Source of the DNA: Streptomyces sp. NBC_00335
Lineage (GTDB): Bacteria; Actinomycetota; Actinomycetes; Streptomycetales; Streptomycetaceae
Reading direction: 5' to 3'
Assembly: GCF_036127095.1 (NCBI RefSeq)
Contig: NZ_CP108006.1
Coordinates: 4,641,501 to 4,705,500 of the forward strand
DNA: 64,000 nt
Of this stretch, positions 18,470 to 26,280 are shown piece after piece. A model generated the notes under the pieces. The model ran no database searches, was not told the origin of the DNA, and saw nothing but the letters and a program-made list of their open reading frames with translations. Position numbers and translations under genes: made by a program. Position 1 is the stretch's first letter; each line of letters starts with the position of its first letter.

Positions 18470-19496
18470 ACCCGAGGTCCTTCATGCCGGCCGCCAGTAG
18501 TCCGAGGGCGTGTACGGAGCGCACGGAGGGGTCCAGTTCGATGCCGGGAACTTCGAGGATCTTGTCGTCGCGGACCGCGGCGAGCTTGGAGACGACCGGG
18601 TGCCCGGTCATGGTGGCGCGCTTCTCGGCGGCGCTGTCGCCGGGCCGGCCGCGCTCGGACAGGTCGCCGATCACGATGAAGTCGGGGTTGCGCTGGGCGA
18701 CTTCCTCCCAGGAGACCTCAGGCCAGTCCTCGTCGACGTCGTCGAAGGCGTTCTTCGCGCCGACGATCCGGCTCATCTCGCTGGGCAGGCCGGTCCTGCC
18801 CGCCACGTACGGCATGCCGTTGAAGACGGAGTAGAGGTAGACCACGGTGGGCTGTTCGGCGCCCCCGGGGACTTTGGAGGCGTTCTCCCCGGCCTTGGCG
18901 ACGGCGGTGCGTTGGTTGGTGGCGAGTTTGGCGGCCCGCTCCTCGGCGCCGAAGACCTTGCCGAGGTTCTCGTAGTCGGAGAAGAGCAGCTCGAAGGGGG
19001 TCCGGCCGGCCGGGTTCTGTTCGGGGCAGTCCACGGCGCTGACGAAGGTCGGGACCTTGAGGGCGGCCAGTTCCTCGCGGGTGCCGGCCCGGTCCTTGGT
19101 GAAGAGGTCGGCGGAGCCGCCGACGACGAAGTCGGGCGTGGCGGCGCGCAGTTGTTCGCCCGTCGCGATCTTCGGGGCGATGACGGGGACCTTGGCGTAG
19201 GCGGCCTGGTACGGGGCGGGGATCTTCGTCTTGAGGTTGGCGGTGCCCGCCATCGAGTCCTGGAGGCCGAGTTCCAGCAGGGTTTCGGTCGAGGTCTGGT
19301 CCAGGGCGACGGCCCGCTTCGGCGGCGCGGCGAAGGTGGCCTGGCGGCCGCAGCTCGTGAGAGAGCTGCTGCGGGAGGAAGTCTGGGCGGCGGGCTTGGC
19401 GTCGTCGGCCTTGGAGCCGTTGCCCGCGGGTGCGGAGCAGGCCGCGGTGGCGAGGGCGATGGTCAGGGCGATGCCGAGGTGAGCGGGGTGGCGCAT
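18459..19496 (-). CDS. metallophore-type ABC substrate-binding lipoprotein
   Basis: 345-residue FecB/BtuF-like (cluster A-II) binding protein. The signal peptide ends in a lipobox-like ALATAAC, so it is probably anchored outside the membrane by a lipidated Cys. The mature part has the two-lobe pattern (AVALDQTSTETLLELGLQDSMAG ... TPDFVVGGSADLF ... VVYLYSVFNGMPYVAG ... WEEVAQRNPDFIVIGD). ATG 19496 has a GGAGA RBS 4-5 bp upstream and starts the signal peptide; GTG 19553 in frame is less likely. First gene of the minus-strand operon, facing the Zur-like box at 19588. Confidence 0.9.
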   Translation of the reverse strand: MRHPAHLGIALTIALATAACSAPAGNGSKADDAKPAAQTSSRSSSLTSCGRQATFAAPPKRAVALDQTSTETLLELGLQDSMAGTANLKTKIPAPYQAAYAKVPVIAPKIATGEQLRAATPDFVVGGSADLFTKDRAGTREELAALKVPTFVSAVDCPEQNPAGRTPFELLFSDYENLGKVFGAEERAAKLATNQRTAVAKAGENASKVPGGAEQPTVVYLYSVFNGMPYVAGRTGLPSEMSRIVGAKNAFDDVDEDWPEVSWEEVAQRNPDFIVIGDLSERGRPGDSAAEKRATMTGHPVVSKLAAVRDDKILEVPGIELDPSVRSVHALGLLAAGMKDLGYVR

Positions 19497-19587
19497 GGGT
19501 TCTCCGGTCTGGGCAGGGCGGATGGGGGTGCGGGTGTGGGCGTTGTCGTGCACCGGGCAAGACCGCCACGTTCGAAGGGTACTGTAA

Positions 19588-19602
19588 TGGTATTCATTTT
19601 CA
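19588..19602. promoter_or_regulatory. Zur/Fur-family operator candidate in metallophore divergon
   Basis: TGGTATTCATTTTCA is a 7-1-7 dyad. From memory, the Streptomyces Zur box is close to TGAAAATGATTTTCA: the ATTTTCA half matches perfectly and the other half matches 4 of 7. It lies in the 166-bp space between the receptor ATG (19496) and the exporter GTG (19663), so it could control both directions. The DtxR-type iron box (TTAGGTTAGGCT...) is not present. Confidence 0.6.
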
Positions 19603-19662
19603 TTAAGAACCCCGGGGGCGGTTCACCGCGCCCCCACTCCACCCCCAAGGAGCAGTCACCCC

Positions 19663-20961
19663 GTGGCGACCACCCCCGCGCCCCCGGCGCCCAAGACCGT
19701 TGGCCCACCCGGGCGTTCGGTCCTCCTCGACGTCCCGTTCCTGCGCCTGTGGGCGGGCACCACCGCCTCCGGCCTCGCGACCTGGGCCCTGCCCTTCGTG
19801 CTCGGGCTCGCCGTGCTCCACCGCGACCTGAGCGCCGCCGGCCTCGGCCTGGTCCTCGCCGCGCGCACGGTCGGGTTCCTCGCCGCCGTCACCGTCGGCG
19901 GGGTCCTGGCCGACCGGCACTCCCGCCGCACGGTCGTCCTCTGGTCGGCCCTCGCGGCGGCGGTCGCCGCACCCCTGCTCGCGGCCGGACTGGGCCGCTC
20001 GCTCCTGCTGATGACGGCCGCCGCCGCCCTCGCCGGAGCCGGACAGGGCGCCTGCCGGCCGGCGTTCCAGGCCCTCACCGCCGAGACCGTCGACCCCGGG
20101 CGCCGTCAGCAGGCGAACGCCGCCATGACCATGGCCGTACGGGGTTCCACGCTCGCCGGACCCGCCCTGACCGCGCTGCTCGCGGCCTTCCTCGACGTCT
20201 GGACCCTGCTGCTCGGCATCGGCCTGCTCTGGCTGGTCGCCGCGCTGGTTCCGGGCAAGGGGCAGGGCGTGGGCCAGGGCGAGGGTCAAGGCGTGGGCCA
20301 GGGCGCGGCCGCCGCCGGGGCGGTGGCGCCGCGCGCGAGTTTCCGTACCGAGTTCCTGGAGGGCGTACGGGAGGCGCGCCGCCACCCCTGGTTCCTCGCC
20401 GGGCTGGCCGCCCTCGTCGCGGTCATCGCCCTCGGCTACTCCGCCACCAGCGTCGCCCTGCCCCTGATCAGCCGGGACCGCTACGACAGTGAATGGGTGC
20501 TCGCCGCGGCCATGACCGCGTACATAGTGGGCGCGCTCGGCGGAGCCCTGGTCATCGCCCGCTGGCGCCCGCGCTCACAGGGCTGGGCGGCCTTCGCGGG
20601 GCTGGCGGCGTACGGATTCGCCCCGTTGAGCCTCGTGCTGCCCGTGCACCCGGGGGTGGTCGTCGCCGCCTACGCCGTCGCCGGGATCGGGATCGAGCTC
20701 TTCAACGTGCCCTGGTTCACCGCCACCCAGCGCGAAGTCGCCCCGGACCGGCTGGCCCGGGTCTCCTCGCTGGACTTCCTCGTCTCCTACGGCCTGGCAC
20801 CGGTCGGCCTCGCCCTGATCGCCCCGGCCATCGACGCCTTCGGCGTCACACCCGTCCTCGGCGTCTGCGCGGCCGCCTGCTTCCTCGTACCGGCGGCGGC
20901 GGCCCTGGTGCCGACGGCCCGCCACTTCGCGCGGAGCGCCCCGGCGGCGGACAAGGCCTAG
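19663..20961 (+). CDS. MFS exporter, EntS-like (putative metallophore export)
   Basis: 432-residue, 12-segment major facilitator with the loop motif GGVLADRHSRRTVVLWS. The pattern (LWAGTTASGLATWALPFVLGL ... RVSSLDFLVSYGLAPVG) resembles the MFS_3/EntS group that exports siderophores. The central cytoplasmic loop contains two 8-residue repeats GQGVGQGE/A (20260-20307). GTG 19663 follows AAGGAG (19647-19652). It is divergent from the metal-chelate import and biosynthesis operon across the Zur-like box, which supports a role in exporting the same metallophore. The substrate is inferred from context only. Confidence 0.8.
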   Translation: MATTPAPPAPKTVGPPGRSVLLDVPFLRLWAGTTASGLATWALPFVLGLAVLHRDLSAAGLGLVLAARTVGFLAAVTVGGVLADRHSRRTVVLWSALAAAVAAPLLAAGLGRSLLLMTAAAALAGAGQGACRPAFQALTAETVDPGRRQQANAAMTMAVRGSTLAGPALTALLAAFLDVWTLLLGIGLLWLVAALVPGKGQGVGQGEGQGVGQGAAAAGAVAPRASFRTEFLEGVREARRHPWFLAGLAALVAVIALGYSATSVALPLISRDRYDSEWVLAAAMTAYIVGALGGALVIARWRPRSQGWAAFAGLAAYGFAPLSLVLPVHPGVVVAAYAVAGIGIELFNVPWFTATQREVAPDRLARVSSLDFLVSYGLAPVGLALIAPAIDAFGVTPVLGVCAAACFLVPAAAALVPTARHFARSAPAADKA

Positions 20962-21009
20962 GAGTGCTTCGCAGGTGCAGGCACCGGCTCGGCCGGGCCG
21001 CCTCGCGGC

Positions 21010-21054
21010 AGCGGGGTCCCGTCGCCGACCCCTGTACGGCGACGGGACCCCGCT
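21010..21054. terminator. bidirectional terminator between MFS and sigma-partner genes
   Basis: A 17-bp perfect inverted repeat (21010-21026 / 21038-21054), extendable by one G-C pair, lies between the convergent stops at 20961 and 21073. Confidence 0.85.
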
Positions 21055-21072
21055 CCCCCTCCCCCTCCCCGG

Positions 21073-22077
21073 CTACGGGATGGTCTTCTGGTACGAGCGG
21101 TCCTGGTGGGAGTCGTAGACCTGGGCGCCCCGGGCGTCGTAGCCGCGGATCCGCGGAGCCTGCGTGACGGCGCGCTCCAGGATCCCGGTGGCGGCGAAGT
21201 GGCCGTGGTCGAGGGCGGCTTCGACGGTGGTGCCGCCGTAGGTGACGGTGACCCGGGTGACGGCCGGGGTGACCGTGCCGATGCTGCCCCAGCGGAAGGG
21301 GAGCTGCCACGCGCCCTCCGTGCTCAGCCGCTGGAGGTACAGCATGCCCCCGTTGTCGTCGGGGGCGACGGCCCCGGCGGCGGGGTCGGAGATCCCCGCG
21401 GAGGAGGTGTTGATGCCGCTCGCCAGGCCGTTCTTGATGCTGCAGATGAGCCGGAGGGGCTTCGGGGTCTTCTTCACGGCGACGATGTACCGGCCGTTGC
21501 CCGGGGAGTTGTCGTTGCCCGTACTGCGGTGCGCGAGCAGGAGCCGGTACTCGGCGGCCTCCCCCAGGCCGACCCCGGAGGCGCCGCTGGGATGGGTCCG
21601 GTCGAAGGCGAGGCACTGCTCCAGCCCGGCGGCCGCGTCCGCGTAGGTGATGCCGTCGGCGAGCTGCTCGCGGTTCTCGGGCGGAGTCGGCCCGGGGGGC
21701 GGCGCGGGCGTCCGCGCGGCCTCGCTCGGTGGCGGGGTGTCCGTCACGACCACCCGGCCCGCCGGCGCGGCGCCGTCGTCCGCGCCTCCCGCACCGCTCC
21801 CGGTGAACGCGATCGCCGTGGCCGGTACGACGGCCAGTGCGACCAGGGCGGCCCCCGCCACCGCCAGCCGGCGCCGCAGCAGCTCCGCGCGGCCCTGCCG
21901 GACGATCGCCTGGTACGGCACGGCCCCGGGCCGCACCTCCGCCACGCCCTGCGCCATCCGCACCCGCAGGTCGGACTCGAAGCCGCTCTGCCGCTGCCCG
22001 GTGCTCCCGTCGCCCCGCTCGGCGTCCAACTCGGCGTCCAACGCGCCGCCCTGCTCCTCGTACTGCCGCCCGTTCAC
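21073..22077 (-). CDS. membrane protein encoded with SigE-type sigma factor
   Basis: 334-residue protein with a cytosolic N-terminal part of about 75 residues, one membrane segment (LAVAGAALVALAVVPATAIAF) and an extracytoplasmic Pro-rich linker plus domain. No standard zinc anti-sigma motif (HxxxCxxC) is visible, so calling it an anti-sigma factor is inference from linkage. GTG 22077 overlaps the sigma-factor stop (GTGA), giving coupled translation. The upstream part of the long frame (to 22581) belongs to another frame. A short direct repeat (GALDAELDAE) lies near the N-terminus. Confidence 0.72.
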   Translation of the reverse strand: MNGRQYEEQGGALDAELDAERGDGSTGQRQSGFESDLRVRMAQGVAEVRPGAVPYQAIVRQGRAELLRRRLAVAGAALVALAVVPATAIAFTGSGAGGADDGAAPAGRVVVTDTPPPSEAARTPAPPPGPTPPENREQLADGITYADAAAGLEQCLAFDRTHPSGASGVGLGEAAEYRLLLAHRSTGNDNSPGNGRYIVAVKKTPKPLRLICSIKNGLASGINTSSAGISDPAAGAVAPDDNGGMLYLQRLSTEGAWQLPFRWGSIGTVTPAVTRVTVTYGGTTVEAALDHGHFAATGILERAVTQAPRIRGYDARGAQVYDSHQDRSYQKTIP

Positions 22078-22628
22078 CGGAGCGCCCCCTGATCCGTCTC
22101 GTGCTTCTCGCTGTTCGTGCCGCACTCCGCCGTGACCCGCTCCAGTCCTGGGCACGCGCGGAGTTTCGCCAGTGCCTTGGACGCCTGGCTCTTCACGGTG
22201 CCGGGGGAGCACCCGAGTACGTCGGCGGTCTCGGCTTCCGAGAGGTCCTCCCAGTACCGCATGACCACCACCGCCCGCTGCCGGGCGGGCAGTTGAGCGA
22301 GCGCCGTCATGAGCACGCTGCGTTCGTCGGCCCGGGCCACGGCGTTCTCGCGCACCGAGGTGTCCGGTACCGAGCCCGTGAGCCGCTCCGCGACCCGGCG
22401 CTTGCGGAAGCGGTCGTTGTTGCAACTGACCAGCATCCGGCGGACGTACGCCTCCGGACTGTCGCTGCGCGCCACCCGCCGCCAGGACCGGTACGCCTTC
22501 GCGAGCGCGGTCTGGGTCACGTCCTCCGCGTCGTGCGGATCGCCCGTGAGCAGGTACGCGGTCCGCACCAGCGTGGTCCACCGCGCGGCGACGAAGGCCT
22601 GGAACTGCGCTTCATGCTCGGCGTTCAT
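22074..22628 (-). CDS. SigE-family ECF RNA polymerase sigma factor
   Basis: 184-residue group 4 sigma factor. Region 2 is seen in LTGDPHDAEDVTQTALAKAYRSW and region 4 in QLPARQRAVVVMRYWEDLSEAETADVLGCSPGTVKSQASKALAKLR. ATG 22628 is the best start, with GGAGGGGG upstream. It forms a two-gene unit with the membrane protein at 21073 (4-nt overlap), the usual arrangement for a sigma factor and its sensor or anti-sigma partner. Target promoters are not evident in the window. Confidence 0.92.
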   Translation of the reverse strand: MNAEHEAQFQAFVAARWTTLVRTAYLLTGDPHDAEDVTQTALAKAYRSWRRVARSDSPEAYVRRMLVSCNNDRFRKRRVAERLTGSVPDTSVRENAVARADERSVLMTALAQLPARQRAVVVMRYWEDLSEAETADVLGCSPGTVKSQASKALAKLRACPGLERVTAECGTNSEKHETDQGALR

Positions 22629-22852
22629 CTCAACCCCCTCCTTCGCCCCCTTGACCACCACCCGCCCGCATTCGGTTGCCCGGCGGCAGCAGGAAATCTG
22701 GCGGAGGGTCATGCGGCCGACGCCGGTGGCCCGAGCCGCGTTGGGCCGTGGCGGTGGCCGTCCCCGGCCGTTCGGGGGACGGCCGCGATCCGGTGCGCCC
22801 CTTCTGCCGCCCGGCGTGGGCATCGTCGACGAAACGAAAGAAGGTGGACGCG

Positions 22853-23191
22853 ATGCCGTTGTATCTGTCGAGGTTCAGCTACACGCCGGAGACGTGGGCC
22901 AGGCTGATGGCCCACCCCGAGGACCGGGCTCAGGCGGCCCGGTCGTACATCGAGTCCGTCGGCGGGAAGCTGCACGGCTTCTGGTACGCCTTCGGCACGC
23001 ACGACGGCTACAACCTCTGGGAGGCCCCGGACGACGTGTCCATGGCCGCGGTCGCCCTGGCGATCAGCGGGGGCGGGGCGCTCAGCTCGTTCGAGACGAC
23101 GGTCCTCCTGAGCGTCGACGACACGCTGGAGGCACTGCGCAAGGCCGAGCAGATCCGGTACCGGCCTCCGGGCGCGTCCGGGACGTCGTGA
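22853..23191 (+). CDS. GYD-domain protein
   Basis: 112-residue protein of the GYD family (ferredoxin-like alpha/beta barrel, function unknown). It carries the typical MPLYLSRFSYTPETWARLM start, the eponymous HDGYNLWEAPDD, and VLLSVDDTLEALRKA. ATG 22853 has AAGGTGG a few bases upstream. Divergent from the sigma-factor gene and not obviously in an operon. Confidence 0.85.
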   Translation: MPLYLSRFSYTPETWARLMAHPEDRAQAARSYIESVGGKLHGFWYAFGTHDGYNLWEAPDDVSMAAVALAISGGGALSSFETTVLLSVDDTLEALRKAEQIRYRPPGASGTS

Positions 23192-23210
23192 TCCCGGCGG
23201 GCGGAGACCT

Positions 23211-23624
23211 CTAGACCTTCACGGCGGCGAGGCGGGTGCCGCAGAGCGCGGTGAGGTCCTCGGGGTCGGAGGTGAGGACGGTGACGGGGCCGGGCGCCGC
23301 GAGTGCGGTGGCGGCCAGCATCGCGTCGATGGCGTACTTGTGCCCGTGCAGGCCGGCCTCGCGGAGCAGGGCCGCGGCGGCGTGGGCGATCTCCTCGGTG
23401 ACGGGCTCGACCACCACCCGGGACAGCGCCCACGCGAGGGCCGGCATGTTGATCTTCGGGTGGACCACCTCGACGAGGGTGGCCGTGCTGGTGATGACGC
23501 GCATGTCGTCCGCGAGGGCGAGGGCGAGCCAACGGGTGATCGTACGGTCCCGCAGCACCGCCTTGGCGAGTCCCTCGCTGTCCAGCACGAGGGTGCCTCC
23601 GGGCCTGGTCGGCTTCGGCGTCAT
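23211..23624 (-). CDS. PIN-domain VapC-like toxin
   Basis: 137-residue PIN-fold ribonuclease, the toxin of a type II toxin-antitoxin pair. The acidic metal-site residues are all visible: Asp in LVLDSEGL, Glu in STATLVEVV, Asp in YAIDAMLA and Asp in LTSDPEDL. ATG 23624 overlaps the antitoxin stop by 4 nt, so it is translated after the antitoxin. RNA target unknown. Confidence 0.88.
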   Translation of the reverse strand: MTPKPTRPGGTLVLDSEGLAKAVLRDRTITRWLALALADDMRVITSTATLVEVVHPKINMPALAWALSRVVVEPVTEEIAHAAAALLREAGLHGHKYAIDAMLAATALAAPGPVTVLTSDPEDLTALCGTRLAAVKV

Positions 23625-23893
23625 GCCACGTCCTTCTGCTCGGTGTCGCTGCCGGAAGGGCCTCCGTGGGCGCGGCGGAATTCCTCCCGGGTCGCGTCGA
23701 TCTCCTCCGCGGTGATCGGTCCGTGCTCCGCCTCCGCCACGGCGACGAGCTCCGCCAAGTTGTCCCGTTCGATCTGGCGGGCCACTGCGGCGGTGACGTA
23801 GGCGGAGAGGCCGGAGGGGCCGCTGCGGGCGCGAGCGGCCTCGGCGATGTCTCGGGGCATCGAGATGGAGTACTTCTGGGTGGCATCGCTCAT
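23621..23893 (-). CDS. ribbon-helix-helix antitoxin of VapBC-like pair
   Basis: 90-residue protein. The N-terminal KYSISMPRDIAEAARARSGPSGLSAYVTAAVARQIERDNL fits a CopG/RHH DNA-binding fold, and the acidic C-terminal part would wrap the toxin. ATG 23893 (MSDATQKYSISM) is chosen; ATG 23902 (MGGMSD) and the frame up to 23959 are alternatives. Autoregulation by the pair is expected from the family; I did not find a clear operator palindrome. Confidence 0.8.
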   Translation of the reverse strand: MSDATQKYSISMPRDIAEAARARSGPSGLSAYVTAAVARQIERDNLAELVAVAEAEHGPITAEEIDATREEFRRAHGGPSGSDTEQKDVA

Positions 23894-24031
23894 GCCACCC
23901 ATGCTACTTCCGATGCCACCGCCGCTTTCGGCGTGTGGGGCGTAGACGTACATGTGCATAGGTTCCAGGCATATGCGCGCCCGTGGAGGCTTTTGCGTGC
24001 CGGTTCGCTCGATGGGGTGGTGGCTCGCCCC

Positions 24032-24649
24032 TCAGTCCGTGCTCAGGCGGGCGTGGAGGTGTTCGTCGTGCCAGCCGTCCGCGTGGAGGAGGGCGCCGCG
24101 CATGGTGCCCTCCAGGGGGTAGCCGGAGTTCAGGGCGACACGGCAGGAGGCCGGGTTGGCCGTGGAGTGGGTGATGCGCAGGCGGTGCAGGCCGAGTTCC
24201 CCGAAGGCCCAGCGGGTCAGGACGGCCAGGCCTTCGGTGGTGGCTCCGGCGCCGCGGCCGGCGGGGAGGAGCCAGTACACGAACTCCCCGCTGCCGCCGC
24301 GCAGGTCGATGTCGGCGAGGCCGATCAGGCCGACCGCGGAGCCTCCCTCCGCCGGGGCCAGGGCCCAGACCGCCGAACGTTCGGCGTGCCAGCGCTCGCG
24401 CCAGCGGGCGATGCGGGTGACCGCCCGGTCCTCGGTGAGGGGGTCCGGCCGGTTCCAGTGCCGGATGTCCGGATCGGCGTACGCGGCCACGAGCGCGGGG
24501 GCGTCGTAGGGCTCCCAGGGGCGCAGGCGCAGCCCGCAGGGGAGGTCGTACGAGGGCTGGGCGAGGGCGGCCATCCCGCCGGGCGGGGCCACGGGCGGTA
24601 TCGGGTCGGCCCGCGGGGTGGTCGGTGGAGTGATCGGCGCGTCGGTCAT
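24032..24649 (-). CDS. GNAT N-acetyltransferase (RimJ/RimL-like)
   Basis: 205-residue acetyl-CoA-dependent transferase. The core reads LRLRPWEPYDAPALVAAYADPDIRHW ... VGLIGLADIDLRGGSGEFVYWLLPAGRGAGATTEGLAVLTRWAFGELGLHRLRITHSTANPASCRVALNSGYPLEGTMR, the RimJ/RimL pattern including the AcCoA loop (GRGAGATTE). Substrate unknown (protein N-terminus, amino sugar or small amine). The Pro-rich first 25 residues may be excessive; ATG at M26 is possible. Confidence 0.87.
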   Translation of the reverse strand: MTDAPITPPTTPRADPIPPVAPPGGMAALAQPSYDLPCGLRLRPWEPYDAPALVAAYADPDIRHWNRPDPLTEDRAVTRIARWRERWHAERSAVWALAPAEGGSAVGLIGLADIDLRGGSGEFVYWLLPAGRGAGATTEGLAVLTRWAFGELGLHRLRITHSTANPASCRVALNSGYPLEGTMRGALLHADGWHDEHLHARLSTD

Positions 24650-24852
24650 CGGATCATCATCGGGTCATCGCCCGATCCGGTGATCGCCGGACCTCGGTGC
24701 GGCCCGGCCGGGCCGCGGTGCGGCCATTGGAGGCCGGTCGCCCGGGGGCCCGTAACAACTGGCGAACACTTAGTCACGGTAAGCGACATTTCATCCCTTT
24801 CTTCCTAGTCTCACGTCCCGGTACCGAGTGACCGAGCGAAATGGACGATGAG

Positions 24853-26178
24853 ATGAGACGACGGCTTTCCGCGATCACCGCGGCCGGTGTGGCCGCGATC
24901 CTCGCGCTGGGCGGCGGGACGACCGCGACGGCGACCGCGGGCACGGGCACGAACCCGGACGGCGGCAAGGGCGGCAAGGGGCTGTGCGCGCCGGGCGTTC
25001 CGATCGGGCCGGAGGGCGAGAAGTTCTACGACCCGCCGTCGCCGCTGCCCGAGGGTGACCACGGTGACCTGATCTGGGCCCGCCGCGTCGATGCCCCGGA
25101 CGGTGCGCGCGCCTGCCGGATCCTGTACCTCTCGACCCTGCAGACCGGTACCCGCGTCGCCGTCTCGGGCATCGTGGCCTGGCCCGACGCCCCCGCGCCG
25201 CGCAGCGGCCGCAACGTGGTGGCCTGGGCGCACGGGACCGTGGGCGGCCCGCGCCAGTGCGCGCCCTCCGCGGTGCCGAACCCGGCCACCGACCTCGTCG
25301 GCTACTACACCTACGACAGCCCGTGGGGCATCGACGTCGGCGTGCCGGCGCTGACGCAGTTCCTCGACTCGGGTGACGTCGTGGTCGGTACGGACTACCA
25401 GGGTCTGGGCACCCCGGGCGTGCACCAGTACACGGTGGCCGTCACGGAGACGAACAACGTCCTGGACTCGGTCCGCGCGGCCCGCCAGATCACCGACGCC
25501 CACGCGAACGACAAGGCGGCCGTCCTGGGTTGGTCGCAGGGTGGCGGCGCGGCGGCGTTCATCGCCCAGAACTACAAGGCGTACACCCCGGAGACCAACC
25601 TGGTCGGCATCGCGGCGCTGGCGCCCGCCGCCAACCTGGGGCCGGACTTCCGCGGCCTGGTGCTGCCCGGCCCGACGTCCCCCACCTCGCCCTCCCACAA
25701 CGCGGCGCTGCGCGTCAACGTCTACCGGGGCTTCCTCGCGGCCTACCCGGCGCTGAAGGCCGAGGACGTGCTGAAGCCGGCCGGGCTGGAGGCGCTGCGC
25801 GGTGACGGGGTGATGTGCATCGAGCACCTCGCCGACGTGATCCAGAACAACGTGGGTAACGCGGGGCAGCTGGACACGCTGTTCCAGCCGCTGAGCGTGG
25901 TGCCGGAGATCTGGCACCAGCGCTTCCGCGAGAACACCGCGGGCCTGGTCGCCTCGGTGTCGCCGATCCTGGTGATGCAGGGCACGGCGGACACGGTCAT
26001 CAACCCGAACTCCACCGACGAGTACGTGAGGCGGGCCTGCAGGTTCGGCAAGCCGGTCGAGTACACGAAGTACCAGGGGGCGACGCACCAGACGATCCCC
26101 AACGTCGCGGAGCCGGAGTACCTGGCCTGGATCGCGGACCGCTTCGCGGGCAAGCCGGCGCCGTCCAACTGCCCCTGA
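24853..26178 (+). CDS. secreted lipase (secretory lipase LIP family)
   Basis: 441-residue exported alpha/beta hydrolase. MRRRLSAITAAGVAAILAL forms a signal peptide (cleavage near ATAT/AGTG). The nucleophile elbow is GWSQGG, HGTVGG is the oxyanion region, and the late Asp (QGTADTVINP) and His (GATHQT) complete the triad. The pattern fits the LIP family of secretory lipases, which act on acylglycerols or esters outside the cell. ATG 24853 is preferred; ATG 24841 would add MDDE. A strong terminator follows at 26211. No foldase gene is nearby. Confidence 0.87.
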   Translation: MRRRLSAITAAGVAAILALGGGTTATATAGTGTNPDGGKGGKGLCAPGVPIGPEGEKFYDPPSPLPEGDHGDLIWARRVDAPDGARACRILYLSTLQTGTRVAVSGIVAWPDAPAPRSGRNVVAWAHGTVGGPRQCAPSAVPNPATDLVGYYTYDSPWGIDVGVPALTQFLDSGDVVVGTDYQGLGTPGVHQYTVAVTETNNVLDSVRAARQITDAHANDKAAVLGWSQGGGAAAFIAQNYKAYTPETNLVGIAALAPAANLGPDFRGLVLPGPTSPTSPSHNAALRVNVYRGFLAAYPALKAEDVLKPAGLEALRGDGVMCIEHLADVIQNNVGNAGQLDTLFQPLSVVPEIWHQRFRENTAGLVASVSPILVMQGTADTVINPNSTDEYVRRACRFGKPVEYTKYQGATHQTIPNVAEPEYLAWIADRFAGKPAPSNCP

Positions 26179-26210
26179 TGTGACGGGTCCCTGAGCAGCA
26201 ACAGTGCATG

Positions 26211-26249
26211 AAGGCTCCCGGCCGGTGGACCGCACCGGCCGGGAGCCTT
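26211..26249. terminator. terminator between lipase and PTS gene
   Basis: 17-bp perfect inverted repeat (26211-26227 / 26233-26249), 5-nt loop, between convergent genes. Confidence 0.9.
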
Positions 26250-26280
26250 CGTACGTGGGGCCCCGCGGGGGCCGCTGCGG

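Noticed and set aside
19561..19662. DtxR/DmdR1 iron box in the metallophore divergon
   Set aside because: No sequence near TTAGGTTAGGCTAACCTAA is present; the only dyad fits a Fur-family (Zur-like) site.
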